From the NCBI RefSeq assembly GCF_013362815.1, contig NZ_JABFVK010000014.1, forward strand, positions 1 to 64,000: a stretch of 64,000 bases of DNA, written 5' to 3'. This DNA comes from Hamadaea sp. Its GTDB lineage: Bacteria > Actinomycetota > Actinomycetes > Mycobacteriales > Micromonosporaceae. A program made the position numbers and the translations under genes. Shown here in pieces: positions 8,641 through 16,738 of the stretch. The notes beneath the pieces were generated by a model. That model was not told where the DNA came from. It did not search any database and saw only the letters and a program-made list of their open reading frames with translations. Every line of letters starts with the position of its first letter. The first letter of the stretch is position 1.

Positions 8641-10164
8641 ATGACCGAGACGACGGCTTTGATTGCGGGGCGGTACCAGCTGCTGGAACCGGTCGGCAAG
8701 GGTGGCATGGGCCGGGTGTGGCTGGCCCGCGACGAGGTGCTGCATCGGCAGGTCGCGATCAAGGAGGTCGTCCCGCCCGCCTGGCTGACGAAGACCGAAC
8801 GTGGTCAGTTGCGGGAGCTGACGCTGCGGGAGGCACGGGCGGCGGCCCGGTTGAACCACCCCAACGTCGTCAAGATCTACGACGTGCTGCACTCCGAGAA
8901 GTGGCCGTGGATCGTGATGGAGTACGTCCCGTCGCGATCGCTGCACAAAGTGCTCGAGGAGGATGGCCCACTGCCGCCGCAGATCGCCGCCGAAGTCGGC
9001 CTGGCCGTGCTCGCGGCGCTGCAGGCGGCGCACGACGCGGGCGTACTGCATCGCGACGTCAAACCGCACAACGTGCTCATCGGCCCGGACGGCCGCGTCG
9101 TGCTCACCGACTTCGGCCTGGCCACGCTCGACACCGATGGGGCGATCACCCGGCCCGGCCTCATCGCGACGCCGCAGTACCTCGCGCCCGAACGCGCCCG
9201 GCTCGGCCTGTCCAGTGTGGAGTCCGACCTGTGGTCGCTCGGCGCGACCCTCTACGCCGCGGTCGAGGGGCGTACGCCGTATGCCCGGCCCAGTGTCGTC
9301 GAGACGCTCACGGCGCTCGCCACTCAGGAGCCGGATCCGTTGCTGCAGGCCGGACCGCTCAAGCCGGTCATCGAAGGTCTCCTGCGGCGCGACCCGAAGA
9401 CGCGGATGACTTCGGCCGAGGTGGAGCGGCTGCTGACCCGGGCGGCCAACGGGCAGTCCACCGACGGCGACGCCCGACGCCGCCGCCGGATGCGGTTCAT
9501 CCTGGCCGCCGTGCTGATCGCCGCGCTGGCGGCCGGTAGCGGCGCAGCCGTCGCCGCTGCGCGTACCGGAGACACCGATGGCGGCACCGATCCGGCGTCG
9601 CTGCTTTCCGCCTCGATCCAGGCCGGCGTGGTGGCCTGTGAACAGGTGGCTCCGGTCGACGCCCATCCGGTGCCCACCGACCGCCCCGGTCCGCCCGGTA
9701 CGCCGAAACTCGTCACCGGGTTCACCTGGTACTTCCGGCCCGGCAGCTTCGGCGTCGGCGTACCGGTGGGGTGGAACTCGTGGGCGGTTGGGGCGACTGC
9801 CTGCTTCACCGATCCCCGGGGCGGGCGTGTGCTGGCGGTGGACCCGATCCGGCCGTCGACCCAGGACCCGCTCGACGGGGCTCGGGCCGAAGAGAACCGC
9901 CTGGTCGGCGCGGGTGCGTTGCCCGGGTACCAGCTCGTGCACCTCAAGGCGCTGTCGATGGCGCTGCCCGCCGCCGAGTGGGAGTTCACCTTCGACTCCG
10001 GCGGCGCACGGCGGCACGCGGTGGTGATCGTCGTGAGCCATCCGCTCGCCGACTTCGTCGTCTACTGGGCCACCGATGAGGCCGACTTCACGCCGAATCG
10101 CGCCCTCTACGACGTCGTGCGGGCGAGCTTCCGCCCACCACCGCCTGGGGCTGCGCCGAGGTAG
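8641..10164 (+). CDS. Membrane Ser/Thr protein kinase (PknB-like) with extracytoplasmic domain
   Basis: A 507-residue Hanks-type kinase. The catalytic domain spans about residues 10-275: glycine loop VGKGGMG (18-24), Lys41 in VAIKE, catalytic loop HRDVKPHN, metal-binding DFG and the APE equivalent LAPER. A basic stretch (RRRRRMR) precedes one transmembrane helix near 283-305, and about 200 residues lie outside the cell. The outer domain has no PASTA repeats and I do not recognise it; it contains two Cys residues and a WYFRPGSFGVGVPVGW segment. It follows the sortase pair by 70 bases, so a link to surface-protein processing is possible but only inferred. Confidence 0.92.
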   Translation: MTETTALIAGRYQLLEPVGKGGMGRVWLARDEVLHRQVAIKEVVPPAWLTKTERGQLRELTLREARAAARLNHPNVVKIYDVLHSEKWPWIVMEYVPSRSLHKVLEEDGPLPPQIAAEVGLAVLAALQAAHDAGVLHRDVKPHNVLIGPDGRVVLTDFGLATLDTDGAITRPGLIATPQYLAPERARLGLSSVESDLWSLGATLYAAVEGRTPYARPSVVETLTALATQEPDPLLQAGPLKPVIEGLLRRDPKTRMTSAEVERLLTRAANGQSTDGDARRRRRMRFILAAVLIAALAAGSGAAVAAARTGDTDGGTDPASLLSASIQAGVVACEQVAPVDAHPVPTDRPGPPGTPKLVTGFTWYFRPGSFGVGVPVGWNSWAVGATACFTDPRGGRVLAVDPIRPSTQDPLDGARAEENRLVGAGALPGYQLVHLKALSMALPAAEWEFTFDSGGARRHAVVIVVSHPLADFVVYWATDEADFTPNRALYDVVRASFRPPPPGAAPR

Positions 10165-10194
10165 GCCAGCCTTCGATCGCCACTCCGCAATGTC

Positions 10195-10259
10195 TTGACT
10201 TCGATCGATACGCGCTCCTAGCATTCATCGCCGTACGTCAGTAAGGCAACCTAACTGAC
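10195..10259 (+). promoter_or_regulatory. Promoter and palindromic operator of chitosanase gene
   Basis: TTGACT (10195-10200) and TAGCAT (10219-10224), spaced by 18 bases, form a vegetative-type promoter. Just downstream is GTCAGTAAGG-CAA-CCTAACTGAC (10237-10259), an inverted repeat with 9 of 10 arm positions matching, placed where a repressor would block transcription start. The bound regulator is unknown. Confidence 0.6.
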
Positions 10260-10278
10260 AGTTCGGAGAGGAGCGTAC

Positions 10279-11769
10279 GTGGAGCACGTCCGACTACGCC
10301 AGCCCCGGTTGCGGCGCCTGCTGGCCGCCGCGACCGGAGTGGCGACTCTCGTCCTCGGCGTGGTGGTCCCCGCCGCGCCCGCCGTCGCCGCGCCGACCCG
10401 TTACGAGGCGGAGAGCGCGACTATCTCGCAGGGGGCGGTGGCGACCAACCACACCGGATACTCCGGCGCGGGATTCGTCGACTACACCAACGTGTCCGGG
10501 AGCTACATCCAGTTCGCCGTCAACGCCGCCGGCGCGGGCACGGCCACCCTGTCGATCCGGTACGCCAACGGCACGACCACGAACCGGCCGATGGACATCG
10601 CCGTCAACGGGACGGTCGTCTCCGCCGGGCTGGCCTTCGCCGGCACCGGCAGTTGGGACACCTGGGCGACCAAGACCCTGACCGCCCCGGTCACCGCGGG
10701 CTCGAACACGGTCCGGGCCACGGCGACCACCGCCAACGGCGGGCCGAACGTGGACTATCTCGACTTCGAGGTCCAGGTCACGACGACCGTCGACTATCAG
10801 GCCGAGGATGCGGCCATCTCCCAGGGCGTCGTCGAGGCCAACCACACCGGTTTCACCGGCACCGGGTTCGTGAACTACGACAACGTCGTCGGTAGTTACG
10901 TGCAGTGGACCGTGAACGCCGCGTCCGCCGGCAGCACCAGCTTCACCATCCGGTACGCGAACGGCACGACCACGAACCGGCCGATGGACATCGCCGTGAA
11001 CGGTGCGGTCGTGACGGCGGGGATGGCGTTCGGCAGTACCGGGACCTGGGACACCTGGGCCGAGCAGACCATCACGACCACGTTGTTCGCGGGCGCGAAC
11101 GTCATCCGTGCGACGGCGACGACCGTCAACGGCGGCCCGAACGTCGACCGGCTGCGCCTGGGTTCGGGTGGTGGCGGTGGAGCACCGACCGCCGCGGAGT
11201 TGCTCGCCAAGCTGAGTGGTTGCAGCCAGATCTCGAACGGCAAGTACAAGACGGACTCCGACGTGTCGACGGCCACCGTCCCCGTATGCCAGAAGACAGG
11301 CGCGGTGTTCTGGCAGGCGGACATGGACATCGACTGCGACGGCGTACGCACCACGCAGTGCAACGAGAACACCGACTGCTGCTTCCAGGCCGACACGTTC
11401 TGCCATTCGTCGTCGGACAGCCCGCTCAACGCGGCCGGGCTGCCGTACGTGGTGGTGCCCAGTCCCAGCAGCACCTGGGATTACCGCAACTATTCGATCG
11501 GCTGCGGCACGGTCGTGGCGGTCATCTACAACAACAAGGTGGAGTACGCGGTGGTCGGAGACACCGGGCCGACCGCCATCATCGGTGAGGCGTCCTACAA
11601 GACGGCCTCCGATCTGGGGATCAACCCCGATCCCAGCAATGGCGGCACCGACTCCGGCGTCACGTACATCGTCTTCCAGGGTTCGCAGCGGGTCTCGCCG
11701 ATCGAGAGCCACAGCGCGGCGATCACCCTCGGTCAGTCGCTGGCCAGTTCCTTCGTGAACAACAACTGA
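10279..11769 (+). CDS. Secreted GH75 chitosanase with two tandem CBM35/CBM6-like domains
   Basis: A 496-residue secreted enzyme. Residues 1-38 form a signal peptide ending AVAAP. Two related beta-sandwich carbohydrate-binding modules follow (about 40-165 and 172-295), both starting YEAE/YQAE and sharing the block GTTTNRPMDIAVNG, so they arose by duplication. A Gly linker (296-301) leads to the catalytic domain (303-496) with the GH75 landmarks DMDIDCDG (348-355, catalytic Asp), VVGDTGP (425-431) and IGEAS (435-439, catalytic Glu), and many Cys residues. It would hydrolyse chitosan outside the cell. GTG 10279 follows the strong site GGAGAGGAG. It has its own promoter and operator. Confidence 0.88.
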   Translation: MEHVRLRQPRLRRLLAAATGVATLVLGVVVPAAPAVAAPTRYEAESATISQGAVATNHTGYSGAGFVDYTNVSGSYIQFAVNAAGAGTATLSIRYANGTTTNRPMDIAVNGTVVSAGLAFAGTGSWDTWATKTLTAPVTAGSNTVRATATTANGGPNVDYLDFEVQVTTTVDYQAEDAAISQGVVEANHTGFTGTGFVNYDNVVGSYVQWTVNAASAGSTSFTIRYANGTTTNRPMDIAVNGAVVTAGMAFGSTGTWDTWAEQTITTTLFAGANVIRATATTVNGGPNVDRLRLGSGGGGGAPTAAELLAKLSGCSQISNGKYKTDSDVSTATVPVCQKTGAVFWQADMDIDCDGVRTTQCNENTDCCFQADTFCHSSSDSPLNAAGLPYVVVPSPSSTWDYRNYSIGCGTVVAVIYNNKVEYAVVGDTGPTAIIGEASYKTASDLGINPDPSNGGTDSGVTYIVFQGSQRVSPIESHSAAITLGQSLASSFVNNN

Positions 11770-11872
11770 AACCGGACTTCTGACCTTTTTCGTCGCAGCT
11801 ATCACCAGACCTCCCGTGCTCAATCGCCAGCCCTGTTACCTTGGGTCACCGATGGAGCACGGGGGGTGCACT

Positions 11873-12397
11873 ATGCGGGTGACGCACCGCACAGCGGCGA
11901 TCGCTGCCATGGTCATCGTCGGCGCGTTCGCCAACTACGCGCCTGCACCTTCATCAGCGCCTGCGGCCACGGGCTCGGATCAGGTCGTGACCTTCGCCGG
12001 GATCGCCGACGTCCGGTTCGGTGACACCGTCGCCGAGCTGACCGCCGACCATGGGCTCACGAAGCCGCCGGGCGCCTGTGTCATGCAGTTCGCCGACCTC
12101 ACCGGCGTCGATCCGGTGTTCGTCGACAACCGCCTGGTGCTGCTGTGGGCCCATGCCCCGGTGCGTACGCCGGAGGGGATCAGCGAAGGCAGCGCCGTCG
12201 ACGCGGTGCGGCAGGCGTACTCGGGTGAGGTCGAGCTGACTCCGCCGGCGGGCAGTCACGCGTACCCGGCGATCATGGTCCGGCAGGGGGATGCGGCGTA
12301 CCTGTTCCTTCATGACGGGACGACCGTGCAGAAGGAGATCGCGGGCTACGCTGACTACGTCCAGCGGCTCTACACGGACGGCTTCGGCGCCTGCTGA
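11873..12397 (+). CDS. Secreted protein of unknown function
   Basis: A 174-residue exported protein with a Sec signal peptide (MRVTHRTAAIAAMVIVGAFA) and an Ala/Pro-rich junction. The mature part begins VTFAGIADVRFGDTVAELTADHGL, a pattern seen in actinobacterial exported proteins that sense or bind peptidoglycan-associated ligands, but I cannot name the family. Two Cys residues, one mid-protein and one at the very C-terminus (FGAC), may form a disulfide. ATG 11873 is preceded by a G6 tract; a possible -10 (TACCTT, 11837) lies upstream. It is separated from the chitosanase gene by about 100 bases and precedes the peptidase gene. Confidence 0.65.
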   Translation: MRVTHRTAAIAAMVIVGAFANYAPAPSSAPAATGSDQVVTFAGIADVRFGDTVAELTADHGLTKPPGACVMQFADLTGVDPVFVDNRLVLLWAHAPVRTPEGISEGSAVDAVRQAYSGEVELTPPAGSHAYPAIMVRQGDAAYLFLHDGTTVQKEIAGYADYVQRLYTDGFGAC

Positions 12398-12434
12398 GCC
12401 CGCTGGCGTTCACCGCCGAGCCCGGGAGAGCGCC

Positions 12435-13544
12435 ATGGCCATGCCGTTCACCAGCGACGAGTACGCCGACCGCCTGGATCGGGTCGCCCGGGCGGCGGCC
12501 GGAGTGGGACTGGGCGGGCTGCTGATCACGCCCGGCCCGGATCTGGCGTACCTGTGCGGATATGAGCCGCCCACCACGGAACGGCTGACCGTGCTGGCGG
12601 TCGCCGTCGACCGGGAACCCGTCCTCGTCGTGCCCCGCCTGGAGCGCGGGGACGCCGAGAAGTGCCCCGGCGCCGGTCACCTCCGGCTGGTCGACTGGCG
12701 GGACGGGACCGATCCCTATGCGGTCGCGGCGGAAGTGCTTGGCGCTTCGGCGTACGCCATCTCCGACTCCGCCTGGGCCATGCACGTCCTGGGCCTCCAG
12801 CGCAGTGCGCCGCACATCGCGTACAAGTCGATGACCGAAGCCTTGCCCATGCTCCGGGCCGTGAAGGACGCCGCGGAGCTGGACCGGCTGCGCAAGGCCG
12901 GCGAGGCCGCGGACCGCGCGTTCGAGGCGATCCTGACCATGGCCTTCGCCGGGCGGCGCGAACTGGACGTGGCCGCGGACCTGACCCGGCTGCTGCACGA
13001 CTTCGGCCATGAGCGCGTGGACTTCGCGCTGGTCTGCTCCGGCCCGAACGGGGCGAATCCGCACCATCACGCGGGCGAACGGGTCGTCGAGGACGGCGAC
13101 ATGATCGTGCTCGACTTCGGCGGCCTGCGCGACGGCTACGGTTCCGACATCAGCCGCACCGTGCACGTCGGCGAGCCGACCGCCGAGGAGCTGGAGATCC
13201 ACGACATCGTCCGGCGTGCCCAGCAGGCCGCCTTCGACGCCGTCGCGCCCGGCGTGCCGTGCGAGGAGATCGACCGGGTGGCCCGGCGGATCATCACGGA
13301 GGCGGGGCACGGTGAGCATTTCGTGCATCGCACCGGGCACGGCATCGGGATGAGCGGGCACGAGCCGCCGTACCTCGTCGAAGGTGAGACGCGGCAGCTC
13401 GTGCCGGGGATGTGCTTCTCGATCGAGCCGGGCATCTACCTCAAGGGGCGCTTCGGCGTACGCATCGAGGACATCGTCACCGTGACCGAGACCGGCGGCG
13501 AGCGGTTCAACCTGACCACCCGCGAACTCGCCATCGTCGGCTGA
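12435..13544 (+). CDS. M24 family aminopeptidase (Xaa-Pro dipeptidase-like)
   Basis: A 369-residue cytoplasmic metallopeptidase with the creatinase/prolidase N-terminal domain (1-135) and the pita-bread catalytic domain. The five metal ligands are visible in order: Asp227 (VLDFGG), Asp238 (GSDISRT), His in VHRTGHGIG, Glu in SIEPGIY and Glu in VRIEDIV. It removes N-terminal residues from peptides with proline at position two, or cleaves Xaa-Pro dipeptides. ATG 12435 follows GGGAGAG. A minisatellite begins 13 bases after the stop. Confidence 0.9.
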   Translation: MAMPFTSDEYADRLDRVARAAAGVGLGGLLITPGPDLAYLCGYEPPTTERLTVLAVAVDREPVLVVPRLERGDAEKCPGAGHLRLVDWRDGTDPYAVAAEVLGASAYAISDSAWAMHVLGLQRSAPHIAYKSMTEALPMLRAVKDAAELDRLRKAGEAADRAFEAILTMAFAGRRELDVAADLTRLLHDFGHERVDFALVCSGPNGANPHHHAGERVVEDGDMIVLDFGGLRDGYGSDISRTVHVGEPTAEELEIHDIVRRAQQAAFDAVAPGVPCEEIDRVARRIITEAGHGEHFVHRTGHGIGMSGHEPPYLVEGETRQLVPGMCFSIEPGIYLKGRFGVRIEDIVTVTETGGERFNLTTRELAIVG

Positions 13545-13557
13545 CGCTTCCCCTGTC

Positions 13558-13647
13558 GGGCGCTTTCCGCGCGGGCGCTTTCCGCGCGGGCGCTTTCCGC
13601 GCGGGCGCTTTCCGCGCGGGCGCTTTCCGCGCGGGCGCTTTCCGCGC
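13558..13647. repeat. Six perfect tandem copies of a 15-bp GC-rich unit
   Basis: The unit GGGCGCTTTCCGCGC occurs six times without a mismatch, starting 13 bases after the peptidase stop and ending directly at a dispersed GATCATGAACTT element. Because 15 is a multiple of three, the array reads as GAFRA repeats on + in one frame, but there is no start context or codon evidence for a gene. Perfect identity suggests recent slippage amplification. Confidence 0.9.
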
Positions 13648-13705
13648 GATCATGAACTTTCGGGCGTGATCGACCGGCGAGTCGCGTGCCCGGCATCCTG
13701 ATCGA
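13629..13705 (+). repeat. Dispersed intergenic element, copy 1 (paired with 62446-62515)
   Basis: This stretch, beginning GCTTTCCGCGCGATCATGAA and running to CCTGATCGATTCC, matches the reverse complement of 62446-62515 over about 75 bases with only a few mismatches and two single-base gaps, by eye. Both copies abut GC-rich tandem repeats on the same side. It lies between two co-directional genes, where it may act as a terminator or insulator. Confidence 0.7.
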
Positions 13706-13744
13706 TTCCGTTTCCCCGTGATCGACAACGGGTAGGGGACAGCC

Positions 13745-14752
13745 GTGCGTGTCATGGTCTTCGCCCCGGCGCCGCAGTTGACGGTGACCGTCGAACGCCC
13801 CGGCCGGGGTGGCTCCGACGAGATTCACCTCCACGCGGGCGGGCAGGGTGTCTGGCAGGCCCGGATGATCGCCTCGCTCGGTGCGCAAGTCGTGTTCTGC
13901 ACCGCGCTCGGCGGCGAGGCCGGCCAAGTGCTCTCGACTCTCATCGAAGCCGAGGGGATCGAGGCGCGGGTGGTGCACACCCACTCGGCGACCGGGGCGT
14001 ACGTGCACGACCGGCGCGCCGGCGAACGGCGTGAGGTCGCGGTCATGCCCGGTGAGGCGCTCGGTCGCCACGAGCAGGACGAGCTCTACGGGCTCACCCT
14101 CACCGAGGGACTGCGGGCGCAGGTGAGCGTGCTCAGCGGGATGGCCGAGACGCCGGTGCTGCCACCAGACGTCTATCGCCGGTTGGCCGGGGATCTCCGC
14201 CGCAACGGTGGCACCGTCGTCGCCGACCTGTCCGGGGCGTACCTCGATGCCGTGCTGGAAGGCGGGCTCACCCTGGCCAAGGTCTCGCACGAAGAACTCG
14301 TCCGGGACGGCCGGGCCGCCTCAGACCAGACCGCTGATCTCGTCGGAGCCATGCGGCAGCTGCGAGACAACGGGGCCAAGGCAGTGGTCGCCACTCGGGC
14401 CGAAAAGCCGGCGTTGGCGCTGCTGCCCGAGCCGGAGGACACGATCGTCGAGGTACGCATGCCGGAACTGGAACCTGCCGATCATCACGGTGCCGGTGAC
14501 TCGATGACCGCCGGGATCGCGACCGTGCTGGCCCAGGGCGGTGACCTGCCCGCCGCCGTACGCCTCGGCGCGGCGGCCGGAGCGCTCAACGTCACCCGGC
14601 ACGGGCTCGGCACCGGCCGGGCCGACGCCATCGAGCGCCTGGTCGAACGGGTGTCGCTGCGGGCGTACGACGGCGAGCCGATGCCGCCCATGGACGGCCA
14701 CGCCACCCCGGACGAACTGGCACATCGGACACGACCGGGAGGTCCGGCATGA
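13745..14752 (+). CDS. PfkB family carbohydrate kinase (1-phosphofructokinase-like)
   Basis: A 335-residue ribokinase-fold sugar kinase. The N-terminal PfkB signature reads HAGGQGVWQARMIASLGA (31-48; the usual Lys and Asn of GGKGxN are Gln and Trp here) and the C-terminal signature with the anion hole and catalytic Asp is DHHGAGDSMTAG (about 245-256). The closest functional relatives are 1-phosphofructokinase and tagatose-6-phosphate kinase, but the altered substrate loop makes the exact substrate uncertain. GTG 13745 has GGGGA five bases upstream. The ATGA overlap with surE indicates co-translation, so the pair may act on a common phosphorylated metabolite. Confidence 0.82.
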   Translation: MRVMVFAPAPQLTVTVERPGRGGSDEIHLHAGGQGVWQARMIASLGAQVVFCTALGGEAGQVLSTLIEAEGIEARVVHTHSATGAYVHDRRAGERREVAVMPGEALGRHEQDELYGLTLTEGLRAQVSVLSGMAETPVLPPDVYRRLAGDLRRNGGTVVADLSGAYLDAVLEGGLTLAKVSHEELVRDGRAASDQTADLVGAMRQLRDNGAKAVVATRAEKPALALLPEPEDTIVEVRMPELEPADHHGAGDSMTAGIATVLAQGGDLPAAVRLGAAAGALNVTRHGLGTGRADAIERLVERVSLRAYDGEPMPPMDGHATPDELAHRTRPGGPA

Positions 14753-15519
14753 CCAGGGTGGTGGTCACCAACGACGACGGCATCGACGCTCCGGGACTGC
14801 ATCAGCTCGCGGCCAGCCTGCACGAGGCCGGGCTGGACGTGGTGGTGGCCGCGCCGTCCCGGGAACGCAGTGGTAGCAGCGCCGGGATCACGGCCACCGA
14901 GGAAGGCGGCCGGATCGTCGCCGAGGAACGCGAGCTTCCGGGGCTGCCCGGGCTGTGTGCGTACGCGGTCGCGGCGACGCCGGGGTTCATCGCGATGATC
15001 GCCGTCCGGGGCGCCTTCGGGGAACCGCCCGACCTCCTGCTCTCCGGGATCAACCGCGGCGCGAACTGCGGCAACGCCGTCCTGCACTCCGGCACCGTCG
15101 GGGCCGCCTTCACCGCCGCGATCGGCGGCGTACGCGCGATGGCGGTGTCGCTCGACGTCCCGCACGGCAAGGTGGACGGCGAACTGCACTGGGAGACGGC
15201 CGGACGGCTCGCCGTGGACCTGTTGCCGCTGCTCGACCAGGTGCCGACGTCGGTCGTGCTCAACCTCAACGTCCCCGACGCGGAGGAGGTCACCGGACTC
15301 CGGCAGGCCCTGTTCGGCGGCTTCGGCCAGGTGCAGATCGGTCTCGCCGAGATCACCGCAGGAGCGGTCCGGACCACTCTGGAGGAGACCGGCGAGCAGC
15401 CCAAACCCGGCACGGACCTGGACCTGCTGGCCCAGGGGTACGCCACGATCACTCCGGTCCAGCCGTTGCAGGAGGCTCCGATCGAGCTCTCCCTGCCGGT
15501 CGCCCTCCCCGCGCGCTGA
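14749..15519 (+). CDS. surE: 5'-nucleotidase SurE
   Basis: A 256-residue SurE phosphatase. The metal-binding motif TNDDGIDAPG begins at residue 7 and the second core motif reads LLSGINRGANCGNAVLHSGTVGAA. SurE enzymes dephosphorylate nucleoside monophosphates and some other phospho-metabolites in stationary phase. It overlaps the preceding PfkB-like kinase by four bases, an unusual kinase/phosphatase pairing. Length and motifs are normal for the family. Confidence 0.92.
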   Translation: MTRVVVTNDDGIDAPGLHQLAASLHEAGLDVVVAAPSRERSGSSAGITATEEGGRIVAEERELPGLPGLCAYAVAATPGFIAMIAVRGAFGEPPDLLLSGINRGANCGNAVLHSGTVGAAFTAAIGGVRAMAVSLDVPHGKVDGELHWETAGRLAVDLLPLLDQVPTSVVLNLNVPDAEEVTGLRQALFGGFGQVQIGLAEITAGAVRTTLEETGEQPKPGTDLDLLAQGYATITPVQPLQEAPIELSLPVALPAR

Positions 15520-15547
15520 TCAACCCGAATGTGTCGGACCCCGGCCG

Positions 15548-15559
15548 TACGCTGCGCCC
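15548..15559 (+). promoter_or_regulatory. Leaderless -10 of the clamp-like gene
   Basis: TACGCT at 15548-15553 precedes ATG 15560 by six bases, with no Shine-Dalgarno sequence between. Confidence 0.5.
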
Positions 15560-16729
15560 ATGATCACGGAGTCGACTGTGGAGTTCACCGTGGCGACCGC
15601 GCCGTTCGCCCGGGCCGCCGCGCGGGCCGATCGGCTGCTGCCACCACGGTCGGCGCGCGCCGGTGGCGTCACGCTCACGGCGTCCGGTGACGGCGTACGG
15701 GTGGGCGCGTCGGGCGAGGAGGCGGCGGTGTGGGGCGATGTCCCGGCCGTCGTCAACGTCGACGGCGTCGTCGCGGTGGGCCGCCGGGCGCTTGCCTCGA
15801 CGGTGGCTTCGCTCGACGCTGAGGAGGTCCGCGTACGCGTAGAGGGGTCGCGGCTGGCAATCCGCACCGGGACCGCCAGGTTCGCCTTGCCGCTGCTCGA
15901 TCCGGCAGCGCTCGGGCCGGTCCCGGCACCGCCGCCGGTAGCCGGCCGGGCGCCGGTCGAGGCGGTCAGGTCGGCCGTCGCGGCGGTGGCCGGAGCTGCG
16001 TCCCGCGACGGCTTGCCGCTCTTCGGCGGCGTACGCCTCCGCTCCGACGGGGACACCCTCCGGCTCGCCGCCACCGACCGATTCCGGCTGGCGGTCGCGG
16101 CGGTTCCGTGGACTGCGGTGGGCTCGGTCGACGTGCTGATCCCGGCCGGTCTGCTCACCGAAGCCGTGCGGATGCTCACCGGACCGGAGGTCACGATGCT
16201 CGCCGAGGCCGACCGCCTCGGGCTGTCCTGGGCGGAGGGCGACCCGGCAAAGGGGGCCGCAGCGGAGGGCGACCCAGCGCAGAGTAGTCCAGCGGAGGGC
16301 GGCATCCTGCTGTCGTCGCTCGCGTTGCCGTTCCCGGATGCGCAGCTCGACCGGCTGCTGAGCGTACGCCCCGAGTGCACTGTGGACGTGGAAGCAGCCC
16401 TGCTTCGGGCGGCGGTCGAGCGCGCGATGCCGTTCGCCGGGCCGATCGGGACGGTGACCCTGGAAGCGGCGGACGGCGTCGTCGTGGTGCGCGGCTCGGA
16501 CGACGGAGCCGGTGACTCCCGTGAGGAGGTCAAGGCCGAGGTGACCGGCTCGGCAAGGGCGTCCTACCAGGGTCGTTACCTGCTCGACGCGCTGCGTTGC
16601 TTCGGCGGCGAACGAGTGACCTTGCAGCTCCAGGCCGGCATCCAGCCGTCGAGCATTACCGCGGCCGCCGATCCAGCCGACGGCGCTGAGCTGCGTTATC
16701 TGGTCGTTCCGCTGCGTCCGGCTCCGTAA
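15560..16729 (+). CDS. DNA polymerase III beta-clamp-like protein (DnaN paralogue)
   Basis: A 389-residue protein with the three-domain organisation of the bacterial sliding clamp: LLPPRSARAGGVTLTASGDGVRVGA at the start, LRLAATDRFRLAVAAV in domain two and the clamp-like end YLLDALRCFGGERVTLQLQ...LRYLVVPLR. The middle domain carries an inserted low-complexity repeat of AEGDPA type (about residues 233-252). No replication genes (dnaA, recF, gyrB) are nearby, so this is an accessory paralogue, not the replisome clamp. Whether it still forms rings or binds polymerases is unknown. It ends nine bases before rnz. Confidence 0.75.
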   Translation: MITESTVEFTVATAPFARAAARADRLLPPRSARAGGVTLTASGDGVRVGASGEEAAVWGDVPAVVNVDGVVAVGRRALASTVASLDAEEVRVRVEGSRLAIRTGTARFALPLLDPAALGPVPAPPPVAGRAPVEAVRSAVAAVAGAASRDGLPLFGGVRLRSDGDTLRLAATDRFRLAVAAVPWTAVGSVDVLIPAGLLTEAVRMLTGPEVTMLAEADRLGLSWAEGDPAKGAAAEGDPAQSSPAEGGILLSSLALPFPDAQLDRLLSVRPECTVDVEAALLRAAVERAMPFAGPIGTVTLEAADGVVVVRGSDDGAGDSREEVKAEVTGSARASYQGRYLLDALRCFGGERVTLQLQAGIQPSSITAAADPADGAELRYLVVPLRPAP

Positions 16730-16738
16730 GCTGCAGCG
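16727..16738 (+). promoter_or_regulatory. Leaderless -10 of rnz formed from the upstream stop codon
   Basis: TAAGCT at 16727-16732 begins with the TAA stop codon of the clamp-like gene and is followed by six bases and GTG 16739. There is no ribosome binding site. The same hexamer and spacing occur before the tetR gene at 2488. Confidence 0.55.

Noticed and set aside
10237-10259. IdeR/DmdR iron box upstream of the chitosanase gene
   Set aside because: AAGGCAACCTAA resembles part of the iron box but is one base too short in the centre, and the true symmetry axis is elsewhere. Treated as an unassigned operator.
13558-13647. CRISPR-like or coding (GAFRA)n repeat
   Set aside because: Units are contiguous without spacers, so it is not CRISPR. 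The open frame through it is a consequence of the 15-bp period; there is no ribosome binding site and the frame continues into the intergenic element.
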